Shown piece by piece: positions 10,623-22,744 of a DNA stretch of 64,000 nt. The stretch's first letter is position 1. Each line of letters opens with the position of its first letter. The notes below the pieces were generated by a model. That model had not been told where the DNA came from, searched no databases, and saw only the letters and a list, made by a program, of their open reading frames with translations. Both the position numbers and the translations under genes were made by a program. Source of the DNA: Megalopta genalis (taxonomy: Eukaryota; Arthropoda; Insecta; Hymenoptera; Halictidae); contig NC_135026.1 of NCBI RefSeq assembly GCF_051020955.1, positions 7,726,501 through 7,790,500 on the forward strand, in the 5' to 3' direction.

Positions 10623-11640
10623 GCGGACATCCGTCGAAACGGTGTAACAATTTTTAAGCTGGCCTGAATGTCTTGAATATTTTCTCAGAAGATAAAAAGG
10701 ACTGGTCTACGAAACCACTTTTCTTTAATTCCGCTATTACTTGGAATATGCGCCAGCGAGCACCGATGGAAACATCAGCGCCTCTCGCGGCAGCTAAGGA
10801 AAGTAAATGTTCAGCGTCACAGAAATTTTATGGTTGCTCTCCTTCTTACACCGTGGCGCGAGCAGTAGTCGAGTCGACCGATCAGTGAAACGCGCAAATG
10901 TTTCGGCGTATCGCGGAAGGACAGTTTAATACCCGATCCGCGTTTTCTACTATTTAACTCCGACGTCGATCGTTCTCCGTCCGGATCGATGGGCACGGCT
11001 TAAGCGGCGCCGCGCTTCGACTCGTCGTCCCGGAAATAGTAAACCGATCCATCCGCCGTGTTCGATGATCAGAGTCCGGATGAAAGAACGAGCCGAATCC
11101 GGTGAATCAGACGACTTCTATTCGGGAATCTGTTTTTCGTTCGGGGGCTTGTCCCCCCACTTCTCCTCCACTCTGGCTCTCTGTCCCGCCGAATTAACCG
11201 AGCAACTGCGACCGGGGCGACATTGCTTTCCACTTACTGCTCGCTGCAATATTAATTACACGACCAGCGGCGTGCCTCTATCTTCGATATTAAAGTTTAA
11301 CGAGCGTGCGATCGGTACGCGCAACCACACCGCGATCCTGCCGAGAATCCGGCGCGTGTCTCGCCGGTTTGCTCAGCTCTGCTACGCGTGCGCCGAATTT
11401 TAGGTTAGCTTTGGCCGAGTCCGGAGCGGATCGGTCCGGATTAATCGTCGCGAGTGGATTCCGGGTATTTTGCTGAGGCAAATTTCTCTTGTTCGATTTC
11501 AATGATATTCGAATGTGTTTTATACTTCGAACGACTTTTCGAAAAAAACTTAACACTTTGATGGCCGTTGTCACGTACATGACTTCGTGAAAATTTCAAT
11601 TGTGAAAATCGATTCGGCGCTGTTTTCTAAAAAATGTGTC
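10623..11640. other. Unannotated unique sequence
   Basis: Mixed composition with open frames of up to 112 codons that overlap antisense frames. I see no repeat or recognisable gene. Confidence 0.4.
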
Positions 11641-12440
11641 ATAATTATATTATTAACAAAATATAGGCTGCTTATTTTATTAACAAAGTATATCATAATT
11701 GCACTGTTAAAAAAGTGTATCAATTACACCATTAGCACTTTGACTGCCACATGTTGGTGACAGAATCATTTAAAATTTAATTTTTAATGATTTCTTTTTA
11801 TGCTGATCCACTACAACTTCATATTTTTATCTAGATTCGTAAGTGGTAAAAATATTGAAGAAGTAATTATGTTACATAAAATTTTGCTTCGTAATTTTGT
11901 TAATAATATTATTATATTATAATATTAATAATTAAATTGTTAATTAAATATATTATTAATACTTAAAGAATCCCGCACGTCCTCCTGTCCCTATTTTCAA
12001 TGAAAAGATCAATGAAAAATTTTGTTCTTTGTACTAGAACAAATTTATGTTGCAGGGCAACTTATAAAGACACAATACTGCCGCCATTTTGAAAAAAAAT
12101 ATAACTCGAAACTATAATAATGCCCGATAAGTGAATTTCCTATTTATTTACTTATTACCTATTTATTTACTATTACCTATTTATTTACCGTAGTAAATAG
12201 TTGACTCTAGCACGACTAATATATACTGCTTTTTATCAATGACAAAATTGGATTTATTTAAACTTCGCGCCATTCTTATCGTAAGATATTTTTGAAACTA
12301 GAAGTTCATCCGAAAAGTTCTCATAGAGAAATAATAAATAATATACAATCTAATATAAAAACTAACCTCAAAATCGATTACGAATATCACACAAAAACCC
12401 CCCAAAAATACAGTAAAAAGCCGCGATAATTTTTACCACT
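11641..12440. other. AT-rich sequence
   Basis: AT-rich, low-complexity DNA. A word like TTAGCACTTTGACTGCCA near 11731 and TTAACACTTTGATGGCC near 11549 resemble piggyBac-type TTAA-bounded ends. No pair of ends could be confirmed. Confidence 0.3.
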
Positions 12441-13375
12441 TTGATGCCATTCAAAGTGTCACGATTTTTGGGTAGCGTCGTGACGTCGCCCGTTGAGATC
12501 GATGCGGAAAATCGACCGATCCGAGGGAAAACGAACGGGCGCGAGGTCGATAAACCCAAGATGTACCACCTAACCGCGCACACACAGCCGGCCGGTGCAT
12601 CGGTGCCGACCAATTACCACTCGAGAATGCAAGTTGCGCCACTTGTGCAATCAATGGGATTCGTACAGAGCCGGCGAGCCGCCCCGGCCAATTGTATTCC
12701 CCCGCGGACCAACACCGGCCCATTATGATCGTTATACTTCGAAAATACAAAGGAACCTGGCGTCGGCCGGCCTCCCGGCCTCGCGCACACGATACCCGGG
12801 GCCGAAATATTAATAGAAACTGCGACCGGGTCCGGTGCATCCCCGCGCGACCCTTCCCAGACAATGCGCCTCTATCATCGTTAGCCCAGTTCCCGGCGAA
12901 TGAAAGGAACTTCGAATCAGAAGTTGCGAACCTGTTTCCATGGAAGATCATCGGCCGGTGTCGCCGGGCTACGCTGGCCGCGATGGCTCTTTCAATAAGT
13001 CGAACCGGACCATTGTCGTCGGCGAGATGGGGGTCAGGTGTAAACTTTCCTGCTTGCCGAACGGAAACTGGTTTCAACCGGCGTCTCGAAACATCCTCCG
13101 TTGCTGCGTTACACTCTGCCGCGCGACTGCGACGCCGCCACGGGTTTCTATCGTACCATACTTTTGATTTGGAAACGCAGCGAAGTCGTGTGCTGCGTGA
13201 GAATTAGATCAACCCTCTGCCGGCGGGTTATGTAATTACTCGATTTTCGGCAGTTAAGTGAAATAAATCGCTGTTACGTCGGGAACAACGGAAAGCTCAA
13301 GAAATAATCTTGGTAAGTATGTTTAGAAGAACTGTTAAATAAAGCACAGAATTGTTGCAAATGGCAAAAATATGA
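12441..13375. other. GC-rich unique sequence
   Basis: A GC-rich patch with open frames of 208 codons (minus) and 171 codons (plus) lying on top of each other. Neither shows a recognisable domain. A GTAAGTAT donor-like word lies at 13313. An untranslated exon is possible but unproven. Confidence 0.35.
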
Positions 13376-13379
13376 TTTT

Positions 13380-13485
13380 TTAAATTATAATTATATATAT
13401 TATTATTATTATAATTATATATATTATATATATATTATTATTATTATATATATTATATATATTATATTATAATTATAATATAGCG
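13380..13485. repeat. (TA)n/(TTA)n microsatellite
   Basis: An imperfect run of TATATATTA and TTATTATTA words with several internal palindromes. Confidence 0.9.
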
Positions 13486-13724
13486 CTGTGGCAGTAAATT
13501 GTTACAATATTAATACTATCGTAGGAGCACACGCAGATTTTGATTAATAAAAGTCGATGTACTAGTAACGAGATTGTTTAATTTATCTTGGAGAATTATC
13601 CATCCATATTATATAACGTTTCAACGAATTCGAATTATCCATATTATAATCTTAGATTATCCAATTTAATCTTGGAGAATTTCTCTGCGATTTTCATTGC
13701 ACATCTGGCAAACGATTCACGTAA

Positions 13725-13890
13725 CGGGTGCACTTTTTGAAACAGATATAATTAGGGCTTAACCCAGATCTAACCTAGATCCGATTCGGACTTCGCTCAA
13801 ACCTCACATATAATTATAACCTTCTCAGACTTAAATATAGGTTAGATCTGCGTTAAGTCTCGAAGTATCTCGGGAACCAAAACAGATAGA
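13725..13890. repeat. CTAACC-type dispersed repeat fragments, opposed
   Basis: Contains TTAACCCAGATCTAACCTAG followed, in opposite orientation, by TATAGGTTAGATCTGCGTTA and AGTATCTCGGGAACC. These belong to the family at 862-1445. The two halves are head-to-head, a small version of the foldback at 53.9-54.7 kb. Confidence 0.6.
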
Positions 13891-13971
13891 ATTATTCCGT
13901 AAAGACAAAAGTCGTTCAATGTATCGAGCTGAACAACATATTCGAGCTTCGTGTGTCTCTTCTGCTGCTTC

Positions 13972-14254
13972 TACAGGGTGTCCCAAAAGATCGTAGCACA
14001 AACAGTCGGGCGTTAATTTTACGTGCAAAATAACTAAAAAAAATCAACGAAATTCTCATCGAAAGTTTCGATTATCATTTATCCAGAAATAGAATGTATT
14101 ACATCATGACTCCAACTCGCCAGTCGGTCGAATAAAAATCGAAATTAATTTCTCCTCGAAACAAGGCTTCGCATAAAAAATTGTTATTCTGCATTTCGAC
14201 GTATCTTTGCTTGCACAACCGATTGTACGACCGGTCTTCGGGACACCCCGCGTA
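13972..14254. mobile_element. TA-CAGGGTGTCCC element, 283 bp
   Basis: The left end TACAGGGTGTCCCAAAAGAT and right end CGGGACACCCCGCGTA are inverted. Internally, CGTAGCACAAACAGTCGG near the left end mirrors CCGATTGTACGACCGG near the right end. There is no coding sequence. The TA-bounded ends fit a Tc1/mariner-type MITE. Confidence 0.65.
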
Positions 14255-14935
14255 TCTTCGAAAAGAATGCCGCTGTGATGCGAGCGATCCGGAGCGAGCA
14301 CGTGGGCATCCGGCAGCGGATGAAGTTCTCAAGCTTCTGCGTGCGGTTCGGTGCACCGTCGGCAGAACGGTGCAGATAAAGTTATCGCGGGAAGTGTGAC
14401 GATGTAGAATTAGCCCGGCAGCCTATCGGCGAAATTCACGGCACGGTGTGTTCATTAAATCGAAGACATATGAACAACGAGGTCGTTATGGACTTAGGTG
14501 TTTCGGTGTGCGCGGAGTTGGACGTGCACGAGTAGTGTTCGCCCGCGGAGTTTCCAGGTCGTTCCGAGCCACTTACCGCGGCCTGTGTGCGGCGCCACAC
14601 CTACGACACCTACGGTGCCTGCCGCTCTACGTGTCCTTCGCGCGCACGTGCTAGCACCCGATCGAGATCCACCGGCGACCCGCGATCAGAAAGCTGGGGA
14701 TATGTGTAACGAGGGAAACTCGGCCATCGGCGTGAATTGATTGTGGTACTTTGCGCCGGACACCGCCGTTACCGACCGCGCCGAAACCCGGACACGTGTG
14801 TTCCCTAAAATGGATCGGAAGCCCGAGCTCCGTCACCTGTTTGGAAAACAATGGCATCGACGTTTTCCACCGTCGCACCGTGGCCCGGTGATTCGCTTTC
14901 TCAGGATTAACATCTTCGCATTTCAAGCAGTAAAA
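14255..14935. other. Unannotated unique sequence
   Basis: GC-rich to mixed DNA. Overlapping frames of up to 91 codons on both strands have no recognisable domain. Confidence 0.4.
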
Positions 14936-15350
14936 TTATATTTTTCAGATTTAAAAATGTGAAGATGTAAAATTAAAATTTTTCCAAACTTGGTACAGTG
15001 AAATATATTTCTCAAATTTACTACAGTAAATTACAGTTTTAAAATTTACTGTAATAAAATTAATTTTCAGATTTAATATAGGAAAATAAAGTTCCCAAAT
15101 TTACTATTATAAAATAAATTTTTCAAACTTAATATAGGAAAACAAAATTTAAATTAAATTTTAAATAATTAATTAAATTAATAATTAATATTAATAATAT
15201 AAAAAATAATAATAAATAATAATAAAAAATATAAATAATATTAAAATAATAATTAATTAAATTAAAGTTTAAATTTACTGTAAAAAAATATATTTTTCAA
15301 GTTGAATACAGGAAAATAAAGTTTCCAAATTGAACGTAGTAAAATTAAGT
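14936..15350. repeat. AT-rich degenerate tandem repeat
   Basis: Words such as TTTTTCAAACTTAATATAGG, AAAATAAAGTT and CCAAATTTACTATT recur in loose tandem. An AATAATAAATAAT simple run lies in the middle (about 15175-15260). Confidence 0.75.
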
Positions 15351-16516
15351 TTTCGACGGAGCTGATCTCTGAATAATAACTTCGGGTCGAACTAAAGATA
15401 ACTTTATTTAAATGTTACAAAACTGTAACACGTGATGTTAACTCAATGGAACGCTTCGTAAAGGGTAACATATAACCTAATTAAGTTCTTTCCAGTGCCG
15501 ACACCTATAGTATCGACCCATCAAGTCTGCCAACTCTATCCTATAACTAATTATAATAACTTTGGTAAAGTGTAGCGGCTATGTCGACAAGAAGAAGAAA
15601 TAATTATTCTCTATTATTAATGGAATATGTAATAAATTATTATAGAACTATTTTCATTAACAGTATATAAACAGAATCACATAAAATTTGATCAAATTCG
15701 CACAAATTTTCATGGCTTCTACGGCTATATAAGAATTAAAAATGCGTTAATCTTGATTAACCTATTCTAGACGTCGGTAAGGCAGGATGCGACGTTACAG
15801 TAATAACATATTCCTTACTAAATTATCGATCCTGACTCGATAGCCGAAAATCCTTCTCGCAGATACTGTTTGCATGCAATACGAAGCTGTTTGCAAGATG
15901 TCGTCTGAATCGAAGAGCACGAACGTGCCTCCATCTGGCATCGATTTTCTATCCTTGTGACGTATTAAAAATTCCGATGACGGCCGGAAGGAAAAAAGAT
16001 CGTAATTGCAATCACCGGTGCCGGGGTCCTCGTAAACGGTAAATTGTTTAGAAGCAGTTTGCATACTTAATTGCGAGGATCGAGAGCGGGTCGAGCAAAG
16101 AGGCGCGCGCGCGCGGAGCGTTTTGATTAAAAGTACACGAAGGAAGCCCGTCGGCAATTTCTTCGGCCACCCTGTGCATGACGAAGGCGGCCGGGTTCGT
16201 GCAAAGGGCCTTTCGCGTGTCCCTCGCCGCGTCTGTCCCACCCACCCCCAGCCCCCCTCCCCGCCACCGCGCCAGCGAAGGCATTTAGAGTGGCGATAAT
16301 GAGGCCGGCCGTTTAACCCTTCACCCGAGGACGGAGAGCGACCGGTGTTTCGGGCTATCTCGGGCTCGGCTCGGCTCGGCCCTCGTTTTTTTTCCAGCGC
16401 AATTTTCTGCTCGGTAATCAGGCTGATAAGTCAACAATGATCGCGGCCAGATTAAAGCCGCGGGTAATGAACAATAATTACCGTGGATTACGCGTTTAAG
16501 GAGGGAGAAATAATTC
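15351..16516. other. Unannotated sequence, GC-rich toward the end
   Basis: The first half is AT-rich and non-repetitive. From about 16080 the sequence is GC-rich with TAATTA-containing words (for example CAATAATTACCGTGG near 16470). It may be conserved non-coding DNA, which cannot be shown from one sequence. Confidence 0.35.
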
Positions 16517-16553
16517 CGGCGGGCCGGCGCGTTAAAAGCGCGCCGGCCCGCCG
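16517..16553. other. Perfect GC hairpin, 15-bp arms, 7-nt loop
   Basis: Left arm CGGCGGGCCGGCGCG (16517-16531) and right arm CGCGCCGGCCCGCCG (16539-16553) are exact reverse complements around the loop TTAAAAG. It would be a very stable stem in RNA or a cruciform in DNA. No surrounding RNA gene family is recognised. Confidence 0.9.
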
Positions 16554-17210
16554 AAAATTTATTTCCCGCGAACGGCCGCGCCGCTAATTACGCGCCGCCC
16601 GGCCCGGACAAAAATACCGGCCCGTTGGAATTAAGTTGCTCGCCGGACGAAACAACTGCAAATAAGTAAATACGGCGCCGCGGCCATTAATTCCCGTTTA
16701 TTCCCCTAACGGTTTCGGGACGACGAATTAAACCGACGCGCGCGGGCCACGCGAAACCGCTGGATCCGTCCGAGAGTCAATTTTTCCGAGTTCCATATAC
16801 TGCAGAGCGCAGGATTATAGACTCGGTGCAGTGTTTACATTGTTGCCGATATCATATTTGTATATGTCTTATTTTCTATTACTTTTAATACAGAAATATA
16901 CAGATTCGATATTTTGCTGCCGGCAACCGTTTCTTAAAAATCGCATAACTTCGGAAGTTGCAGGTAGTAGCACTTAAAATTTGCGTTATACTATCCGCAA
17001 TTGTTTAAACATTCGTATGAAACAAATTCTGTGTCGATCACTTTCGATCAATTTTGTATAAGCTTGCTCGAATTTTGTATGTGTTGCTGAATATTTTGGA
17101 AGATGTTTTCTCAAGATACAGTGGTGCGAATAATTTCAGACTCGCAATAACTTTAATAATAATAACTTTAGTGATACTTGAAGAAAACCTTAATATTGCA
17201 TATTTCTGTA
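16554..17210. other. GC-rich to mixed unique sequence
   Basis: GC-rich with CTAATTACGCG-type words up to about 16760, then ordinary mixed sequence. I see no gene or repeat. Confidence 0.4.
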
Positions 17211-17800
17211 TTAAAAATAATAGAGAATATATTAGCAATAATAGAGAATATATTAGAAATAATAGAAAATATACTGGAAATATTTCTATATTAGAGAGAG
17301 AAATTCTAGAAAATATATTAAAAATATTAGTATAGTAAAAAAATAATTAGAATATATATGTATATGTATGTACATATATATATATATAATCAAATGTTAT
17401 ATATATAATAATAAATAAAATAAATAAAATAATAATAATACATATAATAAAAAAATATTAGAAATCTTTCTATATTAGAGAAATTATAGAAAATAAATTA
17501 AAAATATTACTATAGTAAAGATAATTCTATATTGGAAACGATAGAAAAGATATTCGAAATATTTCTATATTAGAAATTATAGAAAATATATTAGAAATAT
17601 TACTATAGTAAAAATAATTCCATATTAGAAACAATAGAAAATATATTAGGAATATTTCTATATTAGAGAAAAATTGTAGAAAGTATATTAGAGACATTAC
17701 TATAGCAAAAATAATTCTATATTAGAAACAATCAAAAATATATTAGAAATATTTGTACAGTAGAAATAATTTTACATTACAAATAATATAAAATATAAAT
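17211..17800. repeat. AT-rich tandem repeat, ~94-bp period
   Basis: ATTACTATAGTAAAAATAAT-like words recur near 17505, 17602 and 17695. They are separated by ATATTAGAAATATTTCTATA and AGAAATTATAGAAAATA words, giving a period of about 94 bp. A TA/AATAAA simple patch interrupts it at 17345-17455. Confidence 0.8.
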
Positions 17801-18380
17801 TAGTTCGATTCATCGGCCTCGTAGACCGAGAGTGTAATTATTCATTCCTCGCGTAATACGCGAAAGTGAAACCCGAGCCGCGCCGTCTAATTGCCGGGAC
17901 GCGCCACGCGACGCGGCACTGCGTGGAGAAAAGGAGGAGAGCACCGAAAAAAAGGGCCGAGCGCATCCTCCAATTAATTTCGCACGATCGCGCGTTCCCG
18001 ACGACTCTAATTTAAATGAATAAATTACGTCCGCGCCGCTGTTTAAATGGGTCGTTCTCTATTTATGGCCCGGTCGAATACATGCATTATCGACGCTCGT
18101 CGTTCGACCGCATCGAAAATTGCTATTTCAATGCCGGCCGTATAAATTATGAAATGATTCCGCTAGAATATTATACCGGCGAGTTAGGCTCGATTTCCAG
18201 GCTGTCCAACATACTTGACGCGATCATGGCCTGCGAACTGTGCGACTAGGTTTAGTCGATGAAACGAGAACGTGAAAAACGAAGAATTCGCTGTAGAAAA
18301 TAAAATACTATGTTTTTTATATTTTTATGGTATGTTGAATAATGTCAACTCTTGTAATTTATTTACGGTAAAAATATTTA
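17801..18380. other. Unannotated moderately GC-rich sequence
   Basis: Contains a 77-codon plus-strand frame (18016-18249) with ordinary-looking composition but no recognisable similarity and no supporting splice context. I do not call it a gene. Confidence 0.35.
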
Positions 18381-18384
18381 TTTA

Positions 18385-18618
18385 TATATGTATATTGTAT
18401 GGAAGATAGGTCGTTAAACTTGCGATTCAATATTTTTTTGATAATTATAATTTTTATAGTTATCTTTGTATTTTAAGAGGATTAAATTGTAAATTTATAA
18501 TAATATTATAAAATTAATGTCATTGATATATTTACCATCTACACCTTTTCATCAGGCATATTATTATGTATAATTATAATGAAGATTTTAAGTTAAATAA
18601 AACTATAAACCTTTAAAG

Positions 18619-18654
<36 letters not shown>

Positions 18655-18925
18655 CTTAAATGATGGTTTATAGTTTTATTTAGCTTAAAATCTTGATTAT
18701 AATTATATGTAAAGCAATATGCCTGCTAAATAGGTGTAGATTGTAAATTTATTTATGTCATTTATTTTACAGTATCATTATAAATTTACAATACAATCCT
18801 CTTAAAATGCAAACAAGTTTATCAAAAATATCGAATTACAAACGATGTATCTTTATTAAATATATATATACATTTGCATATACATTTATATTATTTTATA
18901 GGTTTATATATATATATATTAAGAT
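18385..18925. repeat. Long imperfect AT-rich palindrome
   Basis: The two arms of about 230 bp meet at a (TA)n centre near 18635. Left-arm words CTCTTAAAATAC (complement), TAAATTTACAAT, GGTGTAGAT and TTTATAGTTTTATTTA all recur in order on the right. The right arm ends in a TTATATATA-rich tail whose sequence reappears, inverted, at 19801-19985. Probably a foldback or MITE-type element. Confidence 0.85.
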
Positions 18926-19800
18926 CTATTTAAGATCGTAGAAAATATTGAGCGCAAAGATCGCGCGCAAACGGAAAATAAAACGCGACGCGAACGAGTT
19001 TCTCGGGCGACCAGCAAAGTTCCCTAATTTACCGAGCGTACCCGCGGCTAGTTAGCTTCCGACGGAGAGCACAGTTCCACGGATCCGTGGCCCCCCGTCA
19101 CGTGATCCGCCCGAACTGTGCCGATCGCCAGATAGAAACACACACATTCGTCTGCGTGGCCGAGCCCGGCCGGAAGGTGTTCGTGTGGCGAACAATTTTT
19201 TTGCGACGGCGCGACGGCCGGGCGTAAGGTATACCTCGGCACGGCGGCGAGTAGAGCTGTAACTAGCCCCCAGCCGGCGCGATATCGTATCTTTTATTTT
19301 GATAAAGCGTGTGGAAACGGCGCGGCCCGGTATCAGGAGATTTCATCGCGAGCGTGGCCGCACGCTCTGCCGCTTTAATAAAATGGAACCGGTCGCGATT
19401 TCGCGCTGCGACGTTTACCAGCGACACCAGAAACATCATCGTATACACAGTGCTGCGGTACGTGCGACGAAACGGGTCGGTAAACGTGAACGGAACGGGT
19501 CAGTGAATGTGAACGGGAACGCGAGTCGGTGGATGTGAACGAAAACGGGATTTTGATACAATCGATGCCGATGAGTGGAGCTAGTAGCTGTCAAGGAGGT
19601 GGCGAACCAGTAGTGTCAGCGCGCTCGCACAGTAGAGAGACGAGGAAAATTGGAAACGAGGAAAATTGGAGACGAGGAGAAGGCTTCAAAATTGTTTCTT
19701 GTACGCTCTCGTGGCATAATTTCTAATACGCGACGACGTCGCGCCTGTCACGTGTGCCCACCGGCGGCCACCTTGTGGCGTGACGTATTTACTCCTGCAA
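18926..19800. other. GC-rich unique sequence between palindrome parts
   Basis: Mixed GC-rich DNA with a short GAACGGG-type degenerate repeat (about 19475-19550) and GGAAAATTGGA(A/G)ACGA repeated near 19644-19680. I see no recognisable gene. Confidence 0.4.
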
Positions 19801-19985
19801 GATTATTATATATTATATTATATATTTAATATATTATATATATATAAACCTATAAAATATAAATATATATGTAAACCTATATATTTTGAAAAGATACATC
19901 TTTGAACTTGTAATTCGATATTTTTCATTTTATTTATATTTTTATATTAATATTTATATTAAATTTATTTTTTTATATTTTTCAT
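19801..19985. repeat. Partial inverted copy of the 18.4-18.9 kb palindrome end
   Basis: ATATAAACCTATAAAATA and AAAGATACATCTTTGAACTT followed by GTAATTCGATATTTTT are the reverse complement of the tail at about 18810-18925. The copies face each other across about 0.9 kb. Confidence 0.7.
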
Positions 19986-20070
19986 TTTCGTTTTTCATTT
20001 TTTGTATTTTAATCGCTGTTTATCAGTCAAGGCGACGTTCCAGTTCAAAGACAATTGGCGATCGGTCCAA

Positions 20071-20108
20071 ATTGCGGCCCACTGCAGGTAAAAGGTTGCT
20101 CATCGCTG
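20071..20108 (-). mobile_element. hAT-like terminal end
   Basis: Reading the minus strand from 20108 gives CAGCGATGAGCAACCTTTTA, then CCTGCAGTGGGCCGCAA. This has the pattern of hAT-superfamily ends (CAG....CAACCTTTT...GGGCCGCA). No partner end or transposase was found nearby, so it is probably a remnant. Confidence 0.5.
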
Positions 20109-20995
20109 GTGTAGGCCCCCCTTTTTGTGTGCATGCCGCTCGATAGAAGAGGCCACGACAAGACAGCTTTAGGTCAGCTTAATCACAATGGACCTAGCAA
20201 CTAGCCAATGTGGCAACACTGATCAGGCATTTCACTATGGAAAAACTGTTATCCGACAGCTCGCCAGCAGAGAGGAGTTACAGTGGCATCCAAAATACTT
20301 AGGAGTTAGCGTTCCGCCGTCAGAAGCGGAGCCATCGCTTCAGACGGCAGTGGTTGTCGTGCACGGACGGGAGGGGGGGGGGGCGAGGAACAGCGTCGGC
20401 AGCCGCAACGATCGCGTCAGAGGGCGCGGCAATTACGCGAAAATTTTCGATAATTTGCCCGAGTAGGAGTAACCCAATCCAGGGGCGCGAAACTCCCGAC
20501 CGCGTCGTGTTCTGGCCGGGTCGGGTCGGTCCGGGCTCCGTCAGTTTACGGGCTGCGCACGTAGGTGCACGTGCACGCGAGCGGCGAGTCAGGCCGCTGC
20601 AGGTGTAGCTCGCGGCACGGAGGCGTTGCATGCACCGCGAGATTGCATAATGACATAATATTCATGGGGGTGCGCTTATGCTCGCGACCGAGTGGGTAAT
20701 AAGGGTGTCGTGGACGAGGGACGCGGGGGTGCGCGAGGGCGGTGAAGTAGGAATGCAAAGAGAGAGAGAGAGGCGGCTAAATGTGGGAGAGCAGGGGCCG
20801 AGGTAGGTGACGGAGGTTATAACGGTGGTAAGAGGACGCTGCGAGCGGGCGGAGGCGAGGCTGACGGGCGGCGGACACATTTTTAATTAAGACAGTTTCG
20901 AGGCGTAATTAATTTTACGACGGCGTTACCTAACGACCGGTCTCCTACCTCCCACCTTTGCCCCCGTGCCTCTTCTTTTGCCCGCCACTTCAGTC

Positions 20996-20998
<3 letters not shown>
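20109..20998. other. Unannotated GC-rich sequence
   Basis: Contains a 92-codon plus-strand frame (20188-20466) with overlapping antisense frames. None is recognisable. A short GGGTCGGGTCGGTCCGGG run lies near 20517. Confidence 0.4.

Positions 20999-21064
<66 letters not shown>
20999..21064. repeat. (CT)n microsatellite
   Basis: An uninterrupted CT dinucleotide run of about 32 units. Confidence 0.98.
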
Positions 21065-21067
<3 letters not shown>

Positions 21068-22304
21068 TTTACACCTCCACCGAAGTTACACGCCGCGGCA
21101 CGGAACGCGTTTCCGTCGATTCCGCACCACCGCCAGAATTTCCGCTCGACCGCACCGTCCTCGTCACCGTCGCCTCTCTTCACTTTTTAATAACACTGTT
21201 GTCGTGCACGCCGGCCACCGCAAACTGTAACCTCCGCAAGCTTTCTTCCACCTTCGTTGTCGCTCCTCCTCCCGCTCTATTCTCCCAAGTTCTCGAGAAT
21301 CGTCTCGGATACATGTCTTGGATAAGTCGTTGGTCCGAATTTGAAACGGTTCCACGTATGTACTCGCGAAATACGAGCTCGATAGAAACTTCAGTAGACG
21401 CTCTGCAAATTCATGGCAATCTCATAAAAAACAGAAATCCCGTTGGAGGTTATAAAATTTGTACACCGAAGTGGTAATAATAATAACAACCGAGGTTAGG
21501 TTAGTTTTAACTGCTGTTTACCAAAACGGCGACTGCTACACAGATTCCGAGGCTGGCTTGTTAGGAAATACATTCCAGTATGTTTCTCTGTGTCGCGAGA
21601 TGAGGAGCGAAACGATCGAACGCGCTCGTCTTGAGAACAAATGTGTGCAAACTGTTTGCTCACCGGATGAACGGTAATTCACTTGCACAGTAGGTAACAA
21701 TAAATTTGACAATTCGATAATGATAACGAACAATGTAACCGAAATATTGATAAAGACACTATCGCAGTAGCAAATACACAATGCACAATATCTTTAAAAG
21801 CTCGAATGACACGGCACGTGTTTGACTCTCGCACGGTTCGTAGCGAGAAGAGCGAGCGAGGTCGACCGCTACGGTTACGATCAGGCGAAAGAAGGACGCC
21901 TGCCACTCGTCACGTGAGCGCATCGCCCAAAGACGTTCTCCCGTGCAAGACAAAGACATTGGCGTAATTGAGTAATGTGTTCGCTCAGCGATGACAGACC
22001 CTGTCCTTCCCGGTCACACTGTCGTCGGCCGAACCTCGCCTCGATTATAAAATCGCGCTGAAATCGACGGTGACTTTGATAATAATAATAATGATAAAAT
22101 AGCCTTGAACCTCGTGGCCAATCCCGAACGAGTATCCTTGATAATGCAGCAACAATTGACACAGATATTTCGCGCACCACTTAGCAACACGTGCTTTCCG
22201 AACGGTCAAAGAACATACAATCCGTCGGTATGGCAGGGCACGCTGTTGCAAAATAGTGCGACGAGCAGTGACATAGTCGTAGAAATATCATTAACCCTTA
22301 GGGC
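21065..22304. other. Unannotated unique sequence
   Basis: Mixed composition with frames of up to 99 codons on both strands. No domain or repeat is recognised beyond a short TAATAATAATAA run near 22080. Confidence 0.4.
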
Positions 22305-22425
22305 TCTATGGACGCATATATGCGTTAGGCGAAAGTCATCCGTGTAGCCTAAGGCCGCATTTATGTGTTTTCTCTAAGTCATCGGCCTGGACTAAGGGCG
22401 CATATATGCGTTTGTCGATTTTTTC
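22305..22425. repeat. 43-bp repeat carrying CGCATATATGCG palindromes
   Basis: CGCATATATGCG occurs at 22313 and 22399, with a degenerate version CGCATTTATGTG at 22356. The spacing is exactly 43 bp each time. Spacers share AAGTCATC and CTAAGG words. The array is preceded by TTAACCCTTAGGG, which resembles a piggyBac-type TTAA end. That last point is inference. Confidence 0.8.
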
Positions 22426-22716
22426 AATCAATATGCAGTTATTTTCGTGTAAAATTAATATAGGGGCACTCGTTAGTAATTTGCCTTCCTTACGTAGCGG
22501 CTGGGCAATATTAGGGTCATAAAAATCCCCGGGAATTTCCGAAACGGAAATCCCATTTTATGTGTCCCACTCTCTAACCAATTAGATTTCAAAATAATTA
22601 CCTGCACTGTCACCTTTTCGCGACTCAAATCACTCAAGACAACTCAGTCAGCAGTATCGTCTTGTATAATTTATTACTATAATTTATTACTGTTTGCGCC
22701 CCTTGAATAGTCACTT

Positions 22717-22744
22717 CAGTGTGGCAAAAAAGTATTCCGCCCCC
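22717..22744 (+). mobile_element. Tc1/mariner-like terminal end
   Basis: CAGTGTGGCAAAAAAGTATT followed by CCGCCCCC matches the CAGTG..CAAAAGTATT style of Tc1-type inverted ends. It also resembles the end at 37975-38009. No partner end was found within a few kb. Confidence 0.4.

Noticed and set aside
12451..13207. Antisense pair of frames, 208 and 171 codons
   Set aside because: They overlap each other, have no domain, and show the composition expected from GC bias.
18016..18249. 77-codon plus-strand frame with ordinary composition
   Set aside because: No recognisable similarity, no splice sites and no repeat-free coding signal. Frames this short are common.
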